Shown here: positions 53,134 through 62,246 of the stretch, piece by piece
Numbering within the stretch: position 1 is the stretch's first letter
Layout of the letters: every line of letters starts with the position of its first letter
Assembly: GCA_024760505.1 (NCBI GenBank)
Contig: CP058931.1
Location: forward strand, 2,242,001 to 2,306,000
Length of the DNA: 64,000 nucleotides
Source of the DNA: Nitrospira sp.
Lineage (GTDB): Bacteria > Nitrospirota > Nitrospiria > Nitrospirales > UBA8639
Direction: 5' to 3'
Translations under genes and position numbers: made by a program
The notes under the pieces: generated by a model
Told to the model about the DNA's origin: nothing
Database searches by the model: none
What the model saw: only the letters and a program-made list of their open reading frames with translations

Positions 53134-53421
53134 ATGAGCATTGGACCATTGGTCTTTCGCGTTCATGCCATTCAGCGAATGTTCCAGCGAAGGATCAGCA
53201 AGGATGATGTTCGGTATGTCCTGGAGCACGGTGAAACGATTGAAACCTATCCGCAAGATATGCCTTACCCAAGCCGCTTGGTGTTAGGGTGGCGGAATGC
53301 ACGTCCTCTTCACATTGTGGCGGCCGACAATGTGGAAACAGGAGAAGTGATTGTGATTACGACTTACGAACCTGATCCGGAGGAATGGCAACAAGAGTTT
53401 ACAAGGAGGAAGCCACGATGA
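53134..53421 (+). CDS. DUF4258 protein (probable toxin)
   Basis: 95 residues: FRVHAIQRMFQRRISKDDVRYVLEHGE, then PYPSRLVLGWRNARPLHIVAAD and VIVITTYEPDPEEW, a clear DUF4258 pattern. The family is related to RelE-like toxins. It overlaps the next gene, a YgiT-type antitoxin, by 4 bp. The pair is a likely toxin-antitoxin unit, in the toxin-first order typical of MqsRA-like pairs. Confidence 0.85.
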   Translation: MSIGPLVFRVHAIQRMFQRRISKDDVRYVLEHGETIETYPQDMPYPSRLVLGWRNARPLHIVAADNVETGEVIVITTYEPDPEEWQQEFTRRKPR

Positions 53422-53645
53422 AGTGTGTGATTTGCAAACAAGGCGAAACTCGATCAGGCACGTCGACGGTGACGCTTGAGAGGGACGGCACGACACTTGT
53501 GGTGAAAGGGGTTCCCGCACAAGTTTGCAGAAACTGCGGGGAAGAATACGTGGATGAGGCAACGACTGCGTCCCTGCTGAAGACGGCTGAAGAAGCCGCC
53601 TGTGTCGGTGTTCAGGTGGATGTTCGCCAATATGCCGTCACATGA
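53418..53645 (+). CDS. YgiT-type zinc-finger antitoxin
   Basis: 75 residues from the ATG at 53418, which overlaps the DUF4258 stop as ATGA. CVICKQGETRSG and VCRNCGEEYVDE give two CxxC motifs for one zinc, as in the N-terminal domain of MqsA. The DNA-binding domain of MqsA is absent. It probably binds and blocks the DUF4258 protein. Confidence 0.85.
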   Translation: MKCVICKQGETRSGTSTVTLERDGTTLVVKGVPAQVCRNCGEEYVDEATTASLLKTAEEAACVGVQVDVRQYAVT

Positions 53646-53654
53646 GCACTGGCC

Positions 53655-53738
53655 CCGAAAACCAAACTCGAGTTCACCTGGATAGGCAAGGAAAACCGGC
53701 CGAAGCTGGAGCCATGTGTGGTCCAATGCACAGGATGA
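53655..53738 (+). pseudogene. 5'-end remnant of a mod gene
   Basis: This stretch encodes PKTKLEFTWIGKENRPKLEP and stops seven codons later, close to the intact Mod start NKTKLELTWIGKENRLKLEP. Over 56 bases (53658-53713) there are 8 differences from the gene at 54469. It begins 10 bp after the antitoxin stop; a RAYT gene then separates it from the full mod gene. It is the scar of a former mod allele. Confidence 0.85.
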
Positions 53739-53792
53739 GAGCGGCCGGCGTCGCGAGCGGTTTATTGCCGAGATTGAGAGCACACGGTAGGA

Positions 53793-54416
53793 ATGAGTGT
53801 CGGGGAAGAAATGGTGTTCCAGCAGGTGGAAATGGGCATGATCCAAGAAAAATACGATCCGGAAAAACATTACCGTCGCTCGATTCGGTTGCAGGGCTAC
53901 GATTCCACGCAACCGGGGGCCTATTTCGTGACCATCTGTACACAGGCCCGCGCCTGTTTATTCGGTGCGGTGGCGGACGGAGAAATGCAATTAACCAATC
54001 CCGGTCAAATCGCTCAGGCGGCGTGGGAGACATTGCCTGCAAGGTTTCCATCGATACGCCTGGATGCGTTCGTCGTCATGCCCAATCACGTTCACGGTAT
54101 CATCATGGTAGGGGCGCAATTCATTGCGCCCTCGAAAGGTTTATGTACGGCCATGAACGAGCAGGGCGCGATAAATCACGCCTCTACGTTAGGGGAAATG
54201 GTGCGTGCGTATAGGGCAACATCGACGCGGTTCATTCGGCAGGCCGGTGCCCCGGATTTCGCCTGGCAACGCAATTATTACGAACACGTCGTCCGCGATG
54301 AAGACTCCCTGAATCGGATCAGGCAGTACATTCTCGATAACCCGGCGCGTTGGCAATTCGATCGTGACAATCCGGCAGCGACGGCTCCCGACCCGGAGGA
54401 CACATGGCGCGCGTGA
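53793..54416 (+). mobile_element. REP-associated tyrosine transposase (RAYT)
   Basis: 207 residues of the IS200/IS605-like Y1 transposase group. The metal-binding HUH is in VVMPNHVHGIIMV, and the nucleophile Tyr lies in NYYEHVVRDEDSLNRIRQYI, near the start of the last helix, the hallmark order for RAYT proteins. It begins YDPEKHYRRSIRLQGYD, also typical. Start at 53793 is uncertain, and an ATG at 53838 is possible. RAYTs handle REP palindromes, and palindromic repeats of that kind flank the GIY-YIG remnant 2 kb downstream. The gene stands between the mod remnant and full mod. Confidence 0.9.
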
Positions 54417-54468
54417 AAGAATCGGTTGCACCAGGTTCCCTTGAAAAATCGGCCTCGGATCCACTGAA

Positions 54469-56153
54469 ATGAGTAACAAAACCAAACTCGAACTGACCTG
54501 GATTGGGAAGGAGAATCGGCTGAAGCTGGAGCCGCGTATTTTGCTGGAGGATTCGGAGAAGTCCTACCATGCGCCACAACGGGTGACTGCCCACGATCTG
54601 TTCGACAACCGGCTCATTTTTGGCGATAACTTGCTCGCGCTCAAAGCACTCGAACAGGAGTTCACAGGAAAAGTTAAATGTATTTACATTGATCCGCCGT
54701 ACAACACTGGATCAGCCTTCGCACAATATGAAGATGGTCTTGAGCATTCCATCTGGTTATCCTTAATACACGAACGACTGGCACTTCTTCGCTCTCTTTT
54801 GTCTCCCCAAGGTTCATGCTGGGTCCAACTGGATGACAACGAAGCACACTACTGCAAAGTTCTGATGGATGAAATATTTGGTCGCAACAATTTCGTTGCT
54901 AACGTTATCTGGAACAAGTCTTATGCCGTCAGAAGCAACGCACAGTTTTTTCGACGGCACATGAACATCTTCTTATCTACTGTAAAGATCGCTCTCAGTT
55001 TAATCCGAACAAATTTGGTCGGACCGAGAAGCAGGAATCAAGATACGATAACCCTGACAATGATCCCCGCGGTCCTTGGCAATCCGTAACTATGACCATA
55101 AGCTTGGTAGGAGGAGCACGCGGACGGCAGTTCGCCAAAACGGGAAAGTCGGAGAATATTTTTGAAGTGACCTCGCCCAGTGGGAAAAAGTTTTGGCCCA
55201 CTGCCAATCGTTGTTGGAGCCGCAACCCGGATGGATTTGAAGCCTTGAACCGAGAAAGGCGAATTTGGTGGGGTCCAAACGGGGACAGAGCACCTCGTCT
55301 GAAAATGTTTCTCTCCGAAGCGGAGGATGGGATTCTTCCAACTACTCTTTGGGCAGAAGCAGAATTATTCGGCCTAAATCAGGATGGTATTCGAGAGATC
55401 CGGGCTCTCGGACTTCCTGATTTTCCAACCCCTAAGCCTAAACGATTAGTGCAAAAAGTATTTGAGATAGGCTCAAGCCCTGGGGATTTAATTCTTGACT
55501 CCTTTGCCGGTTCTGGTACCACTGGCGCAGTCGCACACAAAATGGGCCGGCGCTGGATCATGGTGGAGTTGGGCGAACATTGCCACACCCATATCATACC
55601 GCGGCTCAAGAAAGTGATCGATGGTGAGGACAAAGGCGGCATCACGGATGCCGTCAGATGGAGGGGCGGCGGCGGGTTTCGATACTACCACCTCGCCCCC
55701 TCACTGCTCGAAAAAGACAAGTGGGGGAACTGGGTGATCAACAAAACGTACAATCCGGCCATGCTCGCGCAAGCTGTCTGTAAGCTGGAAGGCTTCACCT
55801 ATGCGCCGAGCGATACAATCTATTGGCGGCACGGCCATTCCACGGAGCGGGACTTTATCTATGTGACTACTGCTAATCTGAGCCACGGGCAGCTTCAGCA
55901 GTTGAGCGATGAGGTTGGCGGGGAGCGGTCCTTGCTCGTAGTGTGTAGCGCCTTTCGTGGTCGCAAGGAAGGGTATGCGAACCTGACGGTAAAAAAGATC
56001 CCGAAAGCCGTGCTTTCCCGTTGCGAATGGGGCAAGGACGACTACAGTCTGAAGGTGGAGAATTTGCCAAAGGCGCCGCCCAAGCCGGGACAGCAGAGGT
56101 TGGAGTTCGAGCCAACAGGTCATTCCCGCGAAAGCGGGAATCCAGTGGGATAA
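54469..56153 (+). pseudogene. Type III-like adenine methyltransferase (Mod), frameshifted
   Basis: The order of motifs is IDPPYNTG (motif IV, residue about 75) first and DSFAGSGTTGA (motif I) later, the beta class typical of type III Mod enzymes that methylate adenine. The frame is broken at a run of six T (54946-54951): one added T would join AQFF to STAHEHLLIYCKDRSQF and the whole of the second part, about 560 residues. The first frame stops at 55089 and the second is open from 54950. The last 10 residues come from a palindromic repeat (HSRESGNP). Either a phase-variable state, decay, or a base-call error. Confidence 0.85.
56119..56145 (+). repeat. Palindromic (REP-like) repeat, left copy
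   Basis: 27 bases with core ATTCCCGC-GAAA-GCGGGAAT, a perfect 8-bp stem and a 4-base loop. It is in the end of the mod gene and supplies its last codons. The right copy, inverted, is at 56455-56481 and differs by one base. Confidence 0.9.
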
Positions 56154-56440
56154 TGCCTGATCGACAGTCGGCGGTTTATATTCTTGCCAGCAAACGAAAT
56201 GGTACGCGGGGTGACAAGCGATCTCCGAAAACGTGTATGAGAGCACAGAAACGATGCGATAGATGGATTCACGAAGCGATATGCCATTCATCGACTTGTC
56301 TATTACGAGCTGCATGTGGATATGGCATCTGCCATTGGACGAGAGAAACAGATGAAAAAAAATGGAATCGGACTTGGAAACGGCAATTGATTGAAAGGCA
56401 GAACCCGGACTGGCAGGATTTGTGGGAAGAGATTCTATGA
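56153..56440 (+). pseudogene. GIY-YIG endonuclease remnant
   Basis: The start reads SAVYILASKRNGT, the first strand of GIY-YIG nucleases. One base later the frame continues as GVTSDLRKRV, then an in-frame TGA (Trp expected) and EHRNDAIDGFTKRYAIHRLVYYEL and GREKQMKK. A run of eight A brings back the first frame for NRTWKRQLIERQNPDWQDLW and the stop. Thus two frameshifts and one stop break a 90-residue protein. It is enclosed by the inverted repeats. Confidence 0.88.
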
Positions 56441-56454
56441 ATGAAAGACTATGC

Positions 56455-56481
56455 CTGGATTCCCGCTTTTGCGGGAATGAC
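56455..56481 (-). repeat. Palindromic (REP-like) repeat, right copy
   Basis: The inverse of the repeat at 56119 with a single change in the loop (AAAA for GAAA). The two copies enclose the GIY-YIG remnant (about 310 bp), as in a small REP-bounded cassette. Confidence 0.9.
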
Positions 56482-56523
56482 GGATTGTCCGCATAATGAG
56501 CCGATCTGGAGGTAGAGGAAGCC

Positions 56524-56718
56524 ATGAAAGTGAAATACGATCAGGAAGTGGATGTGCTGACCATTGAATTCAGCTCTGCTCCGGTGGAGGAAAGCGACGA
56601 GGACAAGCCCGGCATCATCCTCGACTACGACAAGGAGGGCAACATTGTCGGCATCGAGATTCTGAATGCCTCCAAGCGGATGGAAAATCCTCGCGCATTG
56701 GAATATGCCGTGGCCTAA
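56524..56718 (+). CDS. DUF2283 protein
   Basis: 64 residues: MKVKYDQEVDVLTIEFSS, then GIILDYDKEGNIVGIEIL, ending near ASKRME. This is the whole DUF2283 fold. Such proteins occur next to toxin-antitoxin and restriction genes, but their role is not known. TGGAGGTAGAGGAAGCC provides a ribosome site. The res gene starts 15 bp later. Confidence 0.88.
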   Translation: MKVKYDQEVDVLTIEFSSAPVEESDEDKPGIILDYDKEGNIVGIEILNASKRMENPRALEYAVA

Positions 56719-56733
56719 TCCGCCCATCGGACC

Positions 56734-59422
56734 ATGAACCGTCACGTCAACGCGATTGCCGGCCGCCTAAGCTTACGCCCCCCACAACGGCGCTCGCTGG
56801 AAATCCTTGACCGCCTTACCGAAATTGTGCCGCCCAAGAAGGGGGCGGATGTAGTGGCTGCCCTGGCAGCTATTCAACACGAATACCCGCAGGTCACCGA
56901 TTTTGAGCGTGAGTTTCCATCGCTGTGCTTTGCGTTGGCCACCGGTGTGGGGAAAACCCGACTGATGGGGGCCTTTATTAGTTACCTCCATTTGGCACAC
57001 GGGATCAACAATTTTTTTGTCCTTGCCCCGAATCTCACAATTTACAACAAGTTGATCACCGACTTTACCCCCATATTTCAAAGTACGTGTTCAAAGGCAT
57101 CGCGGAATTTGCCACGGACCCTCCAGAATTGATTACCGGTGATAATTATGAAGCCAAGGCCAATTCTCTTTTCGATATTCTTACCCGCTACAAGGTGAAC
57201 ATTTTCAATATCTCAAAGATCAACTCGGAGGTGCGTGGCGGCAAGTCGCCTCGCATTAAGCGCCTGTCGGAATATATTGGGGAGAGTTACTTCGACTATC
57301 TGGCCGCACTACCGGATCTGGTGCTTCTCATGGACGAGTCCCATCGCTATCGGGCTTCGGCCGGCGTGCGGGCAATTAACGAACTCAAACCGTTGATGGG
57401 CTTGGAACTCACCGCCACGCCGTTTGTGGAAACGAGTAGAGGTTCGGTCGCCTTCAAGAATGTGGTGCTCGACTACCCACTGGGTAAGGCCATGGCCGAT
57501 GGTTTCGTCAAGGAACCTGCCGTTGTGACGCGCAAGGACTTCAACCCGGAGGGCATGTCCACTGAGGCGATTGAGCGCTTAAAGCTTGAAGATGGGGTGC
57601 GCCTGCACGAGCAGACCAAGGTCTTGCTTGAAACCTACGCCCGGGAGAGTGACCAGCCGATCGTCAAGCCGTTTGTGCTCGTCATTGCCCGAGACACCAC
57701 CCACGCTGGACAGCTCATGACCTTGATCCAATCGGGCGATTTTTTCGAAGGTCGGTATCAGGACAAGGTCATTCAGGTGGACTCCAGTAAGACCGGCGCG
57801 GAAGAAGAAGCCATGATTGCCCGGTTACTCAAGGTGGAGCATACGGAGGAGCCGACTGAAATCGTCATTCACGTCAACATGCTGAAGGAAGGCTGGGATG
57901 TGACCAACCTTTATACGATCGTACCCTTGCGTGCGGCCAACGCGCGAATTCTGATTGAACAATCCATCGGACGCGGGTTACGCCTGCCGTACGGCAAACG
58001 TACCGGTGTGCCTGCGGTGGACCGGCTCAGTATTGTTGCGCATGACAGGTTTCAGGAGATCATCAATGAGGCGAATCGACCCGAATCCCTGATCCACGTT
58101 CAAGCCCTGGTACTTTCCCCTGAGGACTTTGATCAAAAGACTAAAACAGTCGTATCGCAGTCACGCCTCGATACCATGCTTGGTATCAACCCCTCGGGGA
58201 TTTCAGGTGACACCGAAATTGCCGGTACCGATGAGGCTAAAGCTTTTTCGAATCCGGAGGAGGAACGGGTTGCCCAAGTGACTCGTGATGTTATACGGAA
58301 TTTGGAGAGCCAGCCACAGAGGCTGCCCAGCGTGACATATCTCACTATTCCTGAGATTCGGGCTGAGGTGATTCGAGAAGTCAGGGAGCGGTATCGGCCG
58401 GCACAGTTGGTCCTAGAGGGCATTGCAGAACAACCGGATATCGCTGCGGTGGTGGCCAAGACATCGGTGTTGGTCATTCAACAGACAATCGATATTCCGC
58501 GTTCCACGTGGCCCCCAAAGGTGAAGTGCAATCAGGCTTTAAGCCGTTTGTGTTGGAGCTGGACACCCTCAATTACCAACCACCTTCCGAAGATATTTGG
58601 ATTCAATATCTTCGAACAGGCGTCGCGGAAGCCGTTGGCTTGGGTAAAGGAGGAATCGAGGAAACGCGCCTTGAAGACTACGTTGTCAGCGGCTTGGTGG
58701 ACTTCGACGATATCGCCTATGACACCCACGCCGATATGCTCTATGACCTGGCCACGCAAATTGTCAATCACTTCCGATCCTATCTTTCGGAGGAAGCCAC
58801 GGGTAAAGTCCTGCGCTTACACCAGCGTGAAATCGCCAAGTTCATTCATGTCCAAATGCAACAGCACTACTGGGAAGAAAATGTGGATTACGAGGTGATC
58901 GTCAGCAAAGGGTTCACCGATTTGAAGCAGAGTGCCTACGCGGCCTCCGCCGAGGAGCCACCGTTGGATTTTCGTCAATCTCCTCCAGATAAGAGCAATA
59001 TGGCCAGGTATTTGTTTGGCAACTTCTCGCGGTGCCTTTTTCCGGTGCAAAAGTTCCATTCCGAATCGGAGCGCATTATGGCTGTTATTCTGGAGCGCGA
59101 ATCGAAGAAGTGGTTCAAACCGGCCAAAGGCCAGTTCCAGATTTTCTATAAGTCCGGCGCCGATCACCCGGAGTATCAACCAGACTTCGTGGCCGAGACT
59201 GACAACGCCATCTATATGCTTGAGCCGAAAGCCAAGAATCAGATGAGGGATGCTGACGTCCTCGCAAAGCAGGATGCGGCAGTGCAGTGGTGCCGGCATG
59301 CCAGCACCCATACCGCCACCTATAGCGGAAAACCCTGGCAGTATGTCCTAATCCCCCATGACGCCATTGCCGAAAACATGACTCTTGCTGGTTTAGGAAG
59401 CCAATTTGGCATCACATCCTGA
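56734..59422 (+). pseudogene. Type III-like restriction subunit (Res), two frameshifts
   Basis: About 890 residues when read through. Walker A ALATGVGKTRL and the Q-like start are in the first frame, DESHRYRA (motif II), LELTATPF (III) and QSIGRGLRLPYG (VI) in the second, and the PD-(D/E)xK nuclease (PDFVAETDNAIYMLEPKAKN) in the third. Breaks: one base missing in a C5 run at 57068-57072 (TPHISKYVFKGIAEF restored), and one missing near 58506-58510 (APKGEVQSGFKPF restored). The protein would move on DNA with Mod and cut. As given it is dead, unless the three breaks are base-call errors. Confidence 0.85.
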
Positions 59423-59817
59423 ATTTTCCAAAAAGCTCCCACCGAGGACCAACCCTTCAACCACTGAAAGCATCCCCCAAGAACTCGTGGACGAATATTT
59501 ATAAATGGGGTCAAGTTGTACGAATGGAAATATTGGGAACATTTTCAAACTACTTGGGAACTGATCCGGCAATCACGACTCTCTCCTTCCTTCTGGGAGA
59601 TTCCTGCCAACGTCTGCAGGAATGACGGCGTGTGAGATAGATTCCCGATACCATATATCCAGGAATGGCAAAATTTTTCTCTGTCACCCCGCCATGAGGC
59701 AGCGGGGAGCCATCTGAGGAGCGGCAAAGATAGACGCCAGATTACACATGTCTGGGATGGTAGCAGAGGAGATGAATGACCCGTTGACAGAGGCCGTGAC
59801 AGCCTGAGTAAACAGTT
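59423..59817. other. Spacer with dispersed repeat material
   Basis: No gene. Contains a GC-rich palindromic repeat from 59683 to about 59750 and, before it, imperfect halves of another dispersed repeat (GGAATGACGG near 59617). A matching copy of the first lies at 61332. Confidence 0.5.
59683..59750 (+). repeat. Dispersed repeat with palindromic core, copy 1
   Basis: Begins GTCACCCCGCC, has a core CCCCGC...GCGGGG, CATCTG, and ends GATTACACATG. Similar order and spacing to 61332-61400. Direct orientation. Confidence 0.7.
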
Positions 59818-60177
59818 TCAGGCTCTTGTGAAGGTGTCTGAACCAATGCGATTGGAGTACCACATCCATTCGTGTTCCTCTCGCTCCTTAATGTCCGTTG
59901 CGTGCAACCATTGGGTGTGAATACTCCCGATCCCATTTTCCACAATGTGTTGCCCAATCCAGGTGACGATGGTCCGATAGAGTGGAAACACCGCATGAAA
60001 GGTGATGACATCCCCCAGAATGCGGCCATTGACCTCTGCCCAGAGTAGTTGCCCATCCTCTCCGACCCCTGATTGAAATCGTCCTCTGACCAATCCTTCC
60101 ACCACCGTCAATTCTAAAATGGATTGATGTTGGTTTTTCCAGGTTCCTTCGAAGTTGACAAAAGGTTCTTCGGCCAT
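59818..60177 (-). CDS. Avidin-family protein
   Basis: 119 residues with the whole avidin/streptavidin pattern: GTWKNQHQS at the start, RTIVTWIGQHI, SIHTQWLHAT and IGSDTFT at the end. By alignment the biotin ligands Asn15, Ser19, Ser36, Trp73, Trp90, Asp114 and the neighbour-subunit Trp106 match streptavidin Asn23, Ser27, Ser45, Trp92, Trp108, Asp128 and Trp120. Changes are Phe34 for Tyr43, Thr69 for Ser88 and Val71 for Thr90. No signal peptide is present, so it should be cytoplasmic, unlike most avidins. Ligand could be biotin or something else. AGGAGAAGATC lies before the ATG. Confidence 0.85.
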   Translation of the reverse strand: MAEEPFVNFEGTWKNQHQSILELTVVEGLVRGRFQSGVGEDGQLLWAEVNGRILGDVITFHAVFPLYRTIVTWIGQHIVENGIGSIHTQWLHATDIKEREEHEWMWYSNRIGSDTFTRA

Positions 60178-60256
60178 GATCTTCTCCTCGGTTCAGTGCG
60201 GTTGGTTCCTTGACAGGTTTCCGCATGGGTTATTCTCCAATACCGGTCCTGTTTCC

Positions 60257-61006
60257 CTAACATGATTTCTTCAGTAACGCTTGTACGTTCTTTTGTAGGG
60301 TGAGCGCGTTGATCGAAGCATACCCGTCCTGGTCATTGTCGAAATAGCAGTAAACATCTTTGCCGGATTGGGCCCACTTGTGACATTTGTTGGCCCAAAG
60401 GCGAAGAGTTGGGGCACGATACTTTCCTTGATAGGCTTCGCCGGGGCCATGAAGCCGGATATACACAAAATCCGTGGTGATGATTTCCGGTGGCCATCGA
60501 CCGGCAAGGTGATAGAGACAAAAGGCGCTATCATATTCGGTAAGCAGGTCATAGACGGGTTGTGCGAACCAGCTTTCGTCACGAAATTCGAGAGCATACC
60601 GGAATGTTTTTGGTAGGGCCTTCAAGAATTCTTCCAGCCTGAGCACATTCATTCTCCAACGTGGTGGCAACTGAAACAGGATTGGTCCCAGTTTGTGGCG
60701 CAGCACGGCGATGGTCTCAAAGAATCGTGCAATGCTGTGTTCCGGATCTTTCAGCTTTTTCATGTGGGTGATAAAACGGCTGCCCTTACAGGTGAATAGG
60801 AAGTTGTGGGGTGTTTCTTTTTCCCACTCTCTCAGGGTGTGAAGAGCCGGAAGATGATAAAATGTGTTATTGATTTCAACAGTGCCGAAGTGTCGGGCAT
60901 AGAACGGGAGAAACTCTTCACTCGCCATGCCGGACGGATAAAAAGGTCCCACCCAATGAGGATAATGCCAGCCTGACGTCCCGATATGGATTCTGCCGAT
61001 GTGCAT
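60257..61006 (-). CDS. DUF72 (YecE-like) protein
   Basis: 249 residues, TIM-barrel-like DUF72 family: IHIGTSGWHYPHWVGPFYP at the start, FYARHFGTVEINNTFYHLP, LGPILFQLPPRW, YALEFRDESWF, VYIRLHGP and VYCYFDNDQDGYASINA. All the usual segments are there. Function not firmly known. It is followed 79 bp downstream by the avidin-family gene on the same strand. Confidence 0.92.
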   Translation of the reverse strand: MHIGRIHIGTSGWHYPHWVGPFYPSGMASEEFLPFYARHFGTVEINNTFYHLPALHTLREWEKETPHNFLFTCKGSRFITHMKKLKDPEHSIARFFETIAVLRHKLGPILFQLPPRWRMNVLRLEEFLKALPKTFRYALEFRDESWFAQPVYDLLTEYDSAFCLYHLAGRWPPEIITTDFVYIRLHGPGEAYQGKYRAPTLRLWANKCHKWAQSGKDVYCYFDNDQDGYASINALTLQKNVQALLKKSC

Positions 61007-61538
61007 CAGGGGTATTCATGTCATACTGAACAACCATTCAACAAGCATATAATCGAGTGTTGAGCCGTTGTGTGTGCATGGCTTGGGGAGTCTCCGTTCA
61101 GCATGCTTTCCGTCAGTCCTTCGATCGAAAAATCCCCCTTCATCCCCTTTTGTCTAAGGGGGAACGAACTGAAGCATTTCCCCTCACGCCAGGCCCCTCA
61201 AGGTTCATTGCTTTTCATTCCTCACACTTCACGTCTTCGTCAGCAGGATGGACTCCCGATAACGAATGTCGGGAGTGACGGGAACCCAACAGAAGGCCCG
61301 GTACAACACGTCGGGCATGACACTTTCGTCTGTCATCCCCGCAGGTTGGTAGCGGGGATCCATCTGAAACGAAACCAAGAAAGAAGCCTGATCACACATG
61401 ACGGGAGTGACGAGAAAGCGAGATGACGGTTTGCCGAAAGGCCTTTCGTGTTCAACACGCAACCTGTTTACCCTAGATCTGACACTGTCTGCACATGACG
61501 TTCAGGATGTTCCATGCCCGTCGTGACGTTTCCAGAAC
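61007..61538. other. Spacer with dispersed repeat material
   Basis: 532 bp. No gene with a ribosome site. Holds the second repeat copy (61332-61400) and parts such as CCCGATAACGAATGTCGGG (61247-61265), a perfect-looking hairpin of another dispersed type. Confidence 0.5.
61332..61400 (+). repeat. Dispersed repeat with palindromic core, copy 2
   Basis: Begins GTCATCCCCGC, core CCCCGC...GCGGGG, GATCCATCTG, and ends GATCACACATG. Direct copy of 59683-59750, diverged but with the same order. Confidence 0.7.
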
Positions 61539-62246
61539 TTACGCGGGTGTTTCATCCGGATTATCCTGGCCACCGGAAAGGGAAGATTGGTGTGATTCCT
61601 TCTTCACTGTCCAATGATCTTTGAGTTGAGCCAGGAATTTCTGGTGAGTAATCACCACCACTTCATCTTCTGTCTTCACTTCCGTGTCCTGGTCGGGCAG
61701 GATGAACGTATGATCCCGGTACAGACAAATGGGGTGAAGTTGCCCCGGGATAACAATCTTTTCGAGTGGTCCTTCGTCTTCCGGACGGGCAACGAAGGAA
61801 AAGACTCGGGCCTCATCCTTAATCATCCCTGACAGTTCGAGCAAATCCCGGCCGGCGAATTTATCGGCTAAATACCGCCCCATCGTACCCGCGGGAATGA
61901 TTGTTTCCTCAAGGCCCAGCTCCACACAGATGTGTTCAAATTCCGGATTGACAATCTTGGTGACCACGCGCGGGAAACCCAGGGACCGCCCGACTAAGCT
62001 GGCGATAATATTGGCTTGATCATTGCCGGCTAAACAAAACAAAAAATCTGAATGCTCGGGGTCTGTCTCTCGTTGAATCGCCGGCGTGGTTCCGTCACCA
62101 TGGACGAACCCGCAATCGAGATCCTTACTGAGCTCATTGATCCGTTCTTTGTTGCTTTCGACGATGACGACTTCGTGCCCTCGCTTTAAGAGAATGTCCG
62201 CGGTCATCACCGTCAACGAGCTGGCTCCTATAAATACCGCTCTCAT
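61539..62246 (-). CDS. trkA: Trk potassium uptake, NAD-binding subunit
   Basis: 235 residues with one RCK unit: Rossmann part (MRAVFIGASSLTVMTADILLKRGHEVVIVE; DCGFVHGDGT), then RCK-C domain from about 135. The second Gly of the dinucleotide motif is changed (GASSLT for GxGxxG), so nucleotide binding may differ. It gates the TrkH channel from the cytoplasm. Its start overlaps the trkH stop by 4 bp. A polar C-terminal tail is present (SSLSGGQDNPDE). Confidence 0.9.
   Translation of the reverse strand: MRAVFIGASSLTVMTADILLKRGHEVVIVESNKERINELSKDLDCGFVHGDGTTPAIQRETDPEHSDFLFCLAGNDQANIIASLVGRSLGFPRVVTKIVNPEFEHICVELGLEETIIPAGTMGRYLADKFAGRDLLELSGMIKDEARVFSFVARPEDEGPLEKIVIPGQLHPICLYRDHTFILPDQDTEVKTEDEVVVITHQKFLAQLKDHWTVKKESHQSSLSGGQDNPDETPA

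Noticed and set aside
55701..56525. 274-codon minus-strand frame across the end of mod
   Set aside because: It is antisense to mod and contains the translated palindromic repeats (WIPAFAGMT, FPQKRES), a common false gene.
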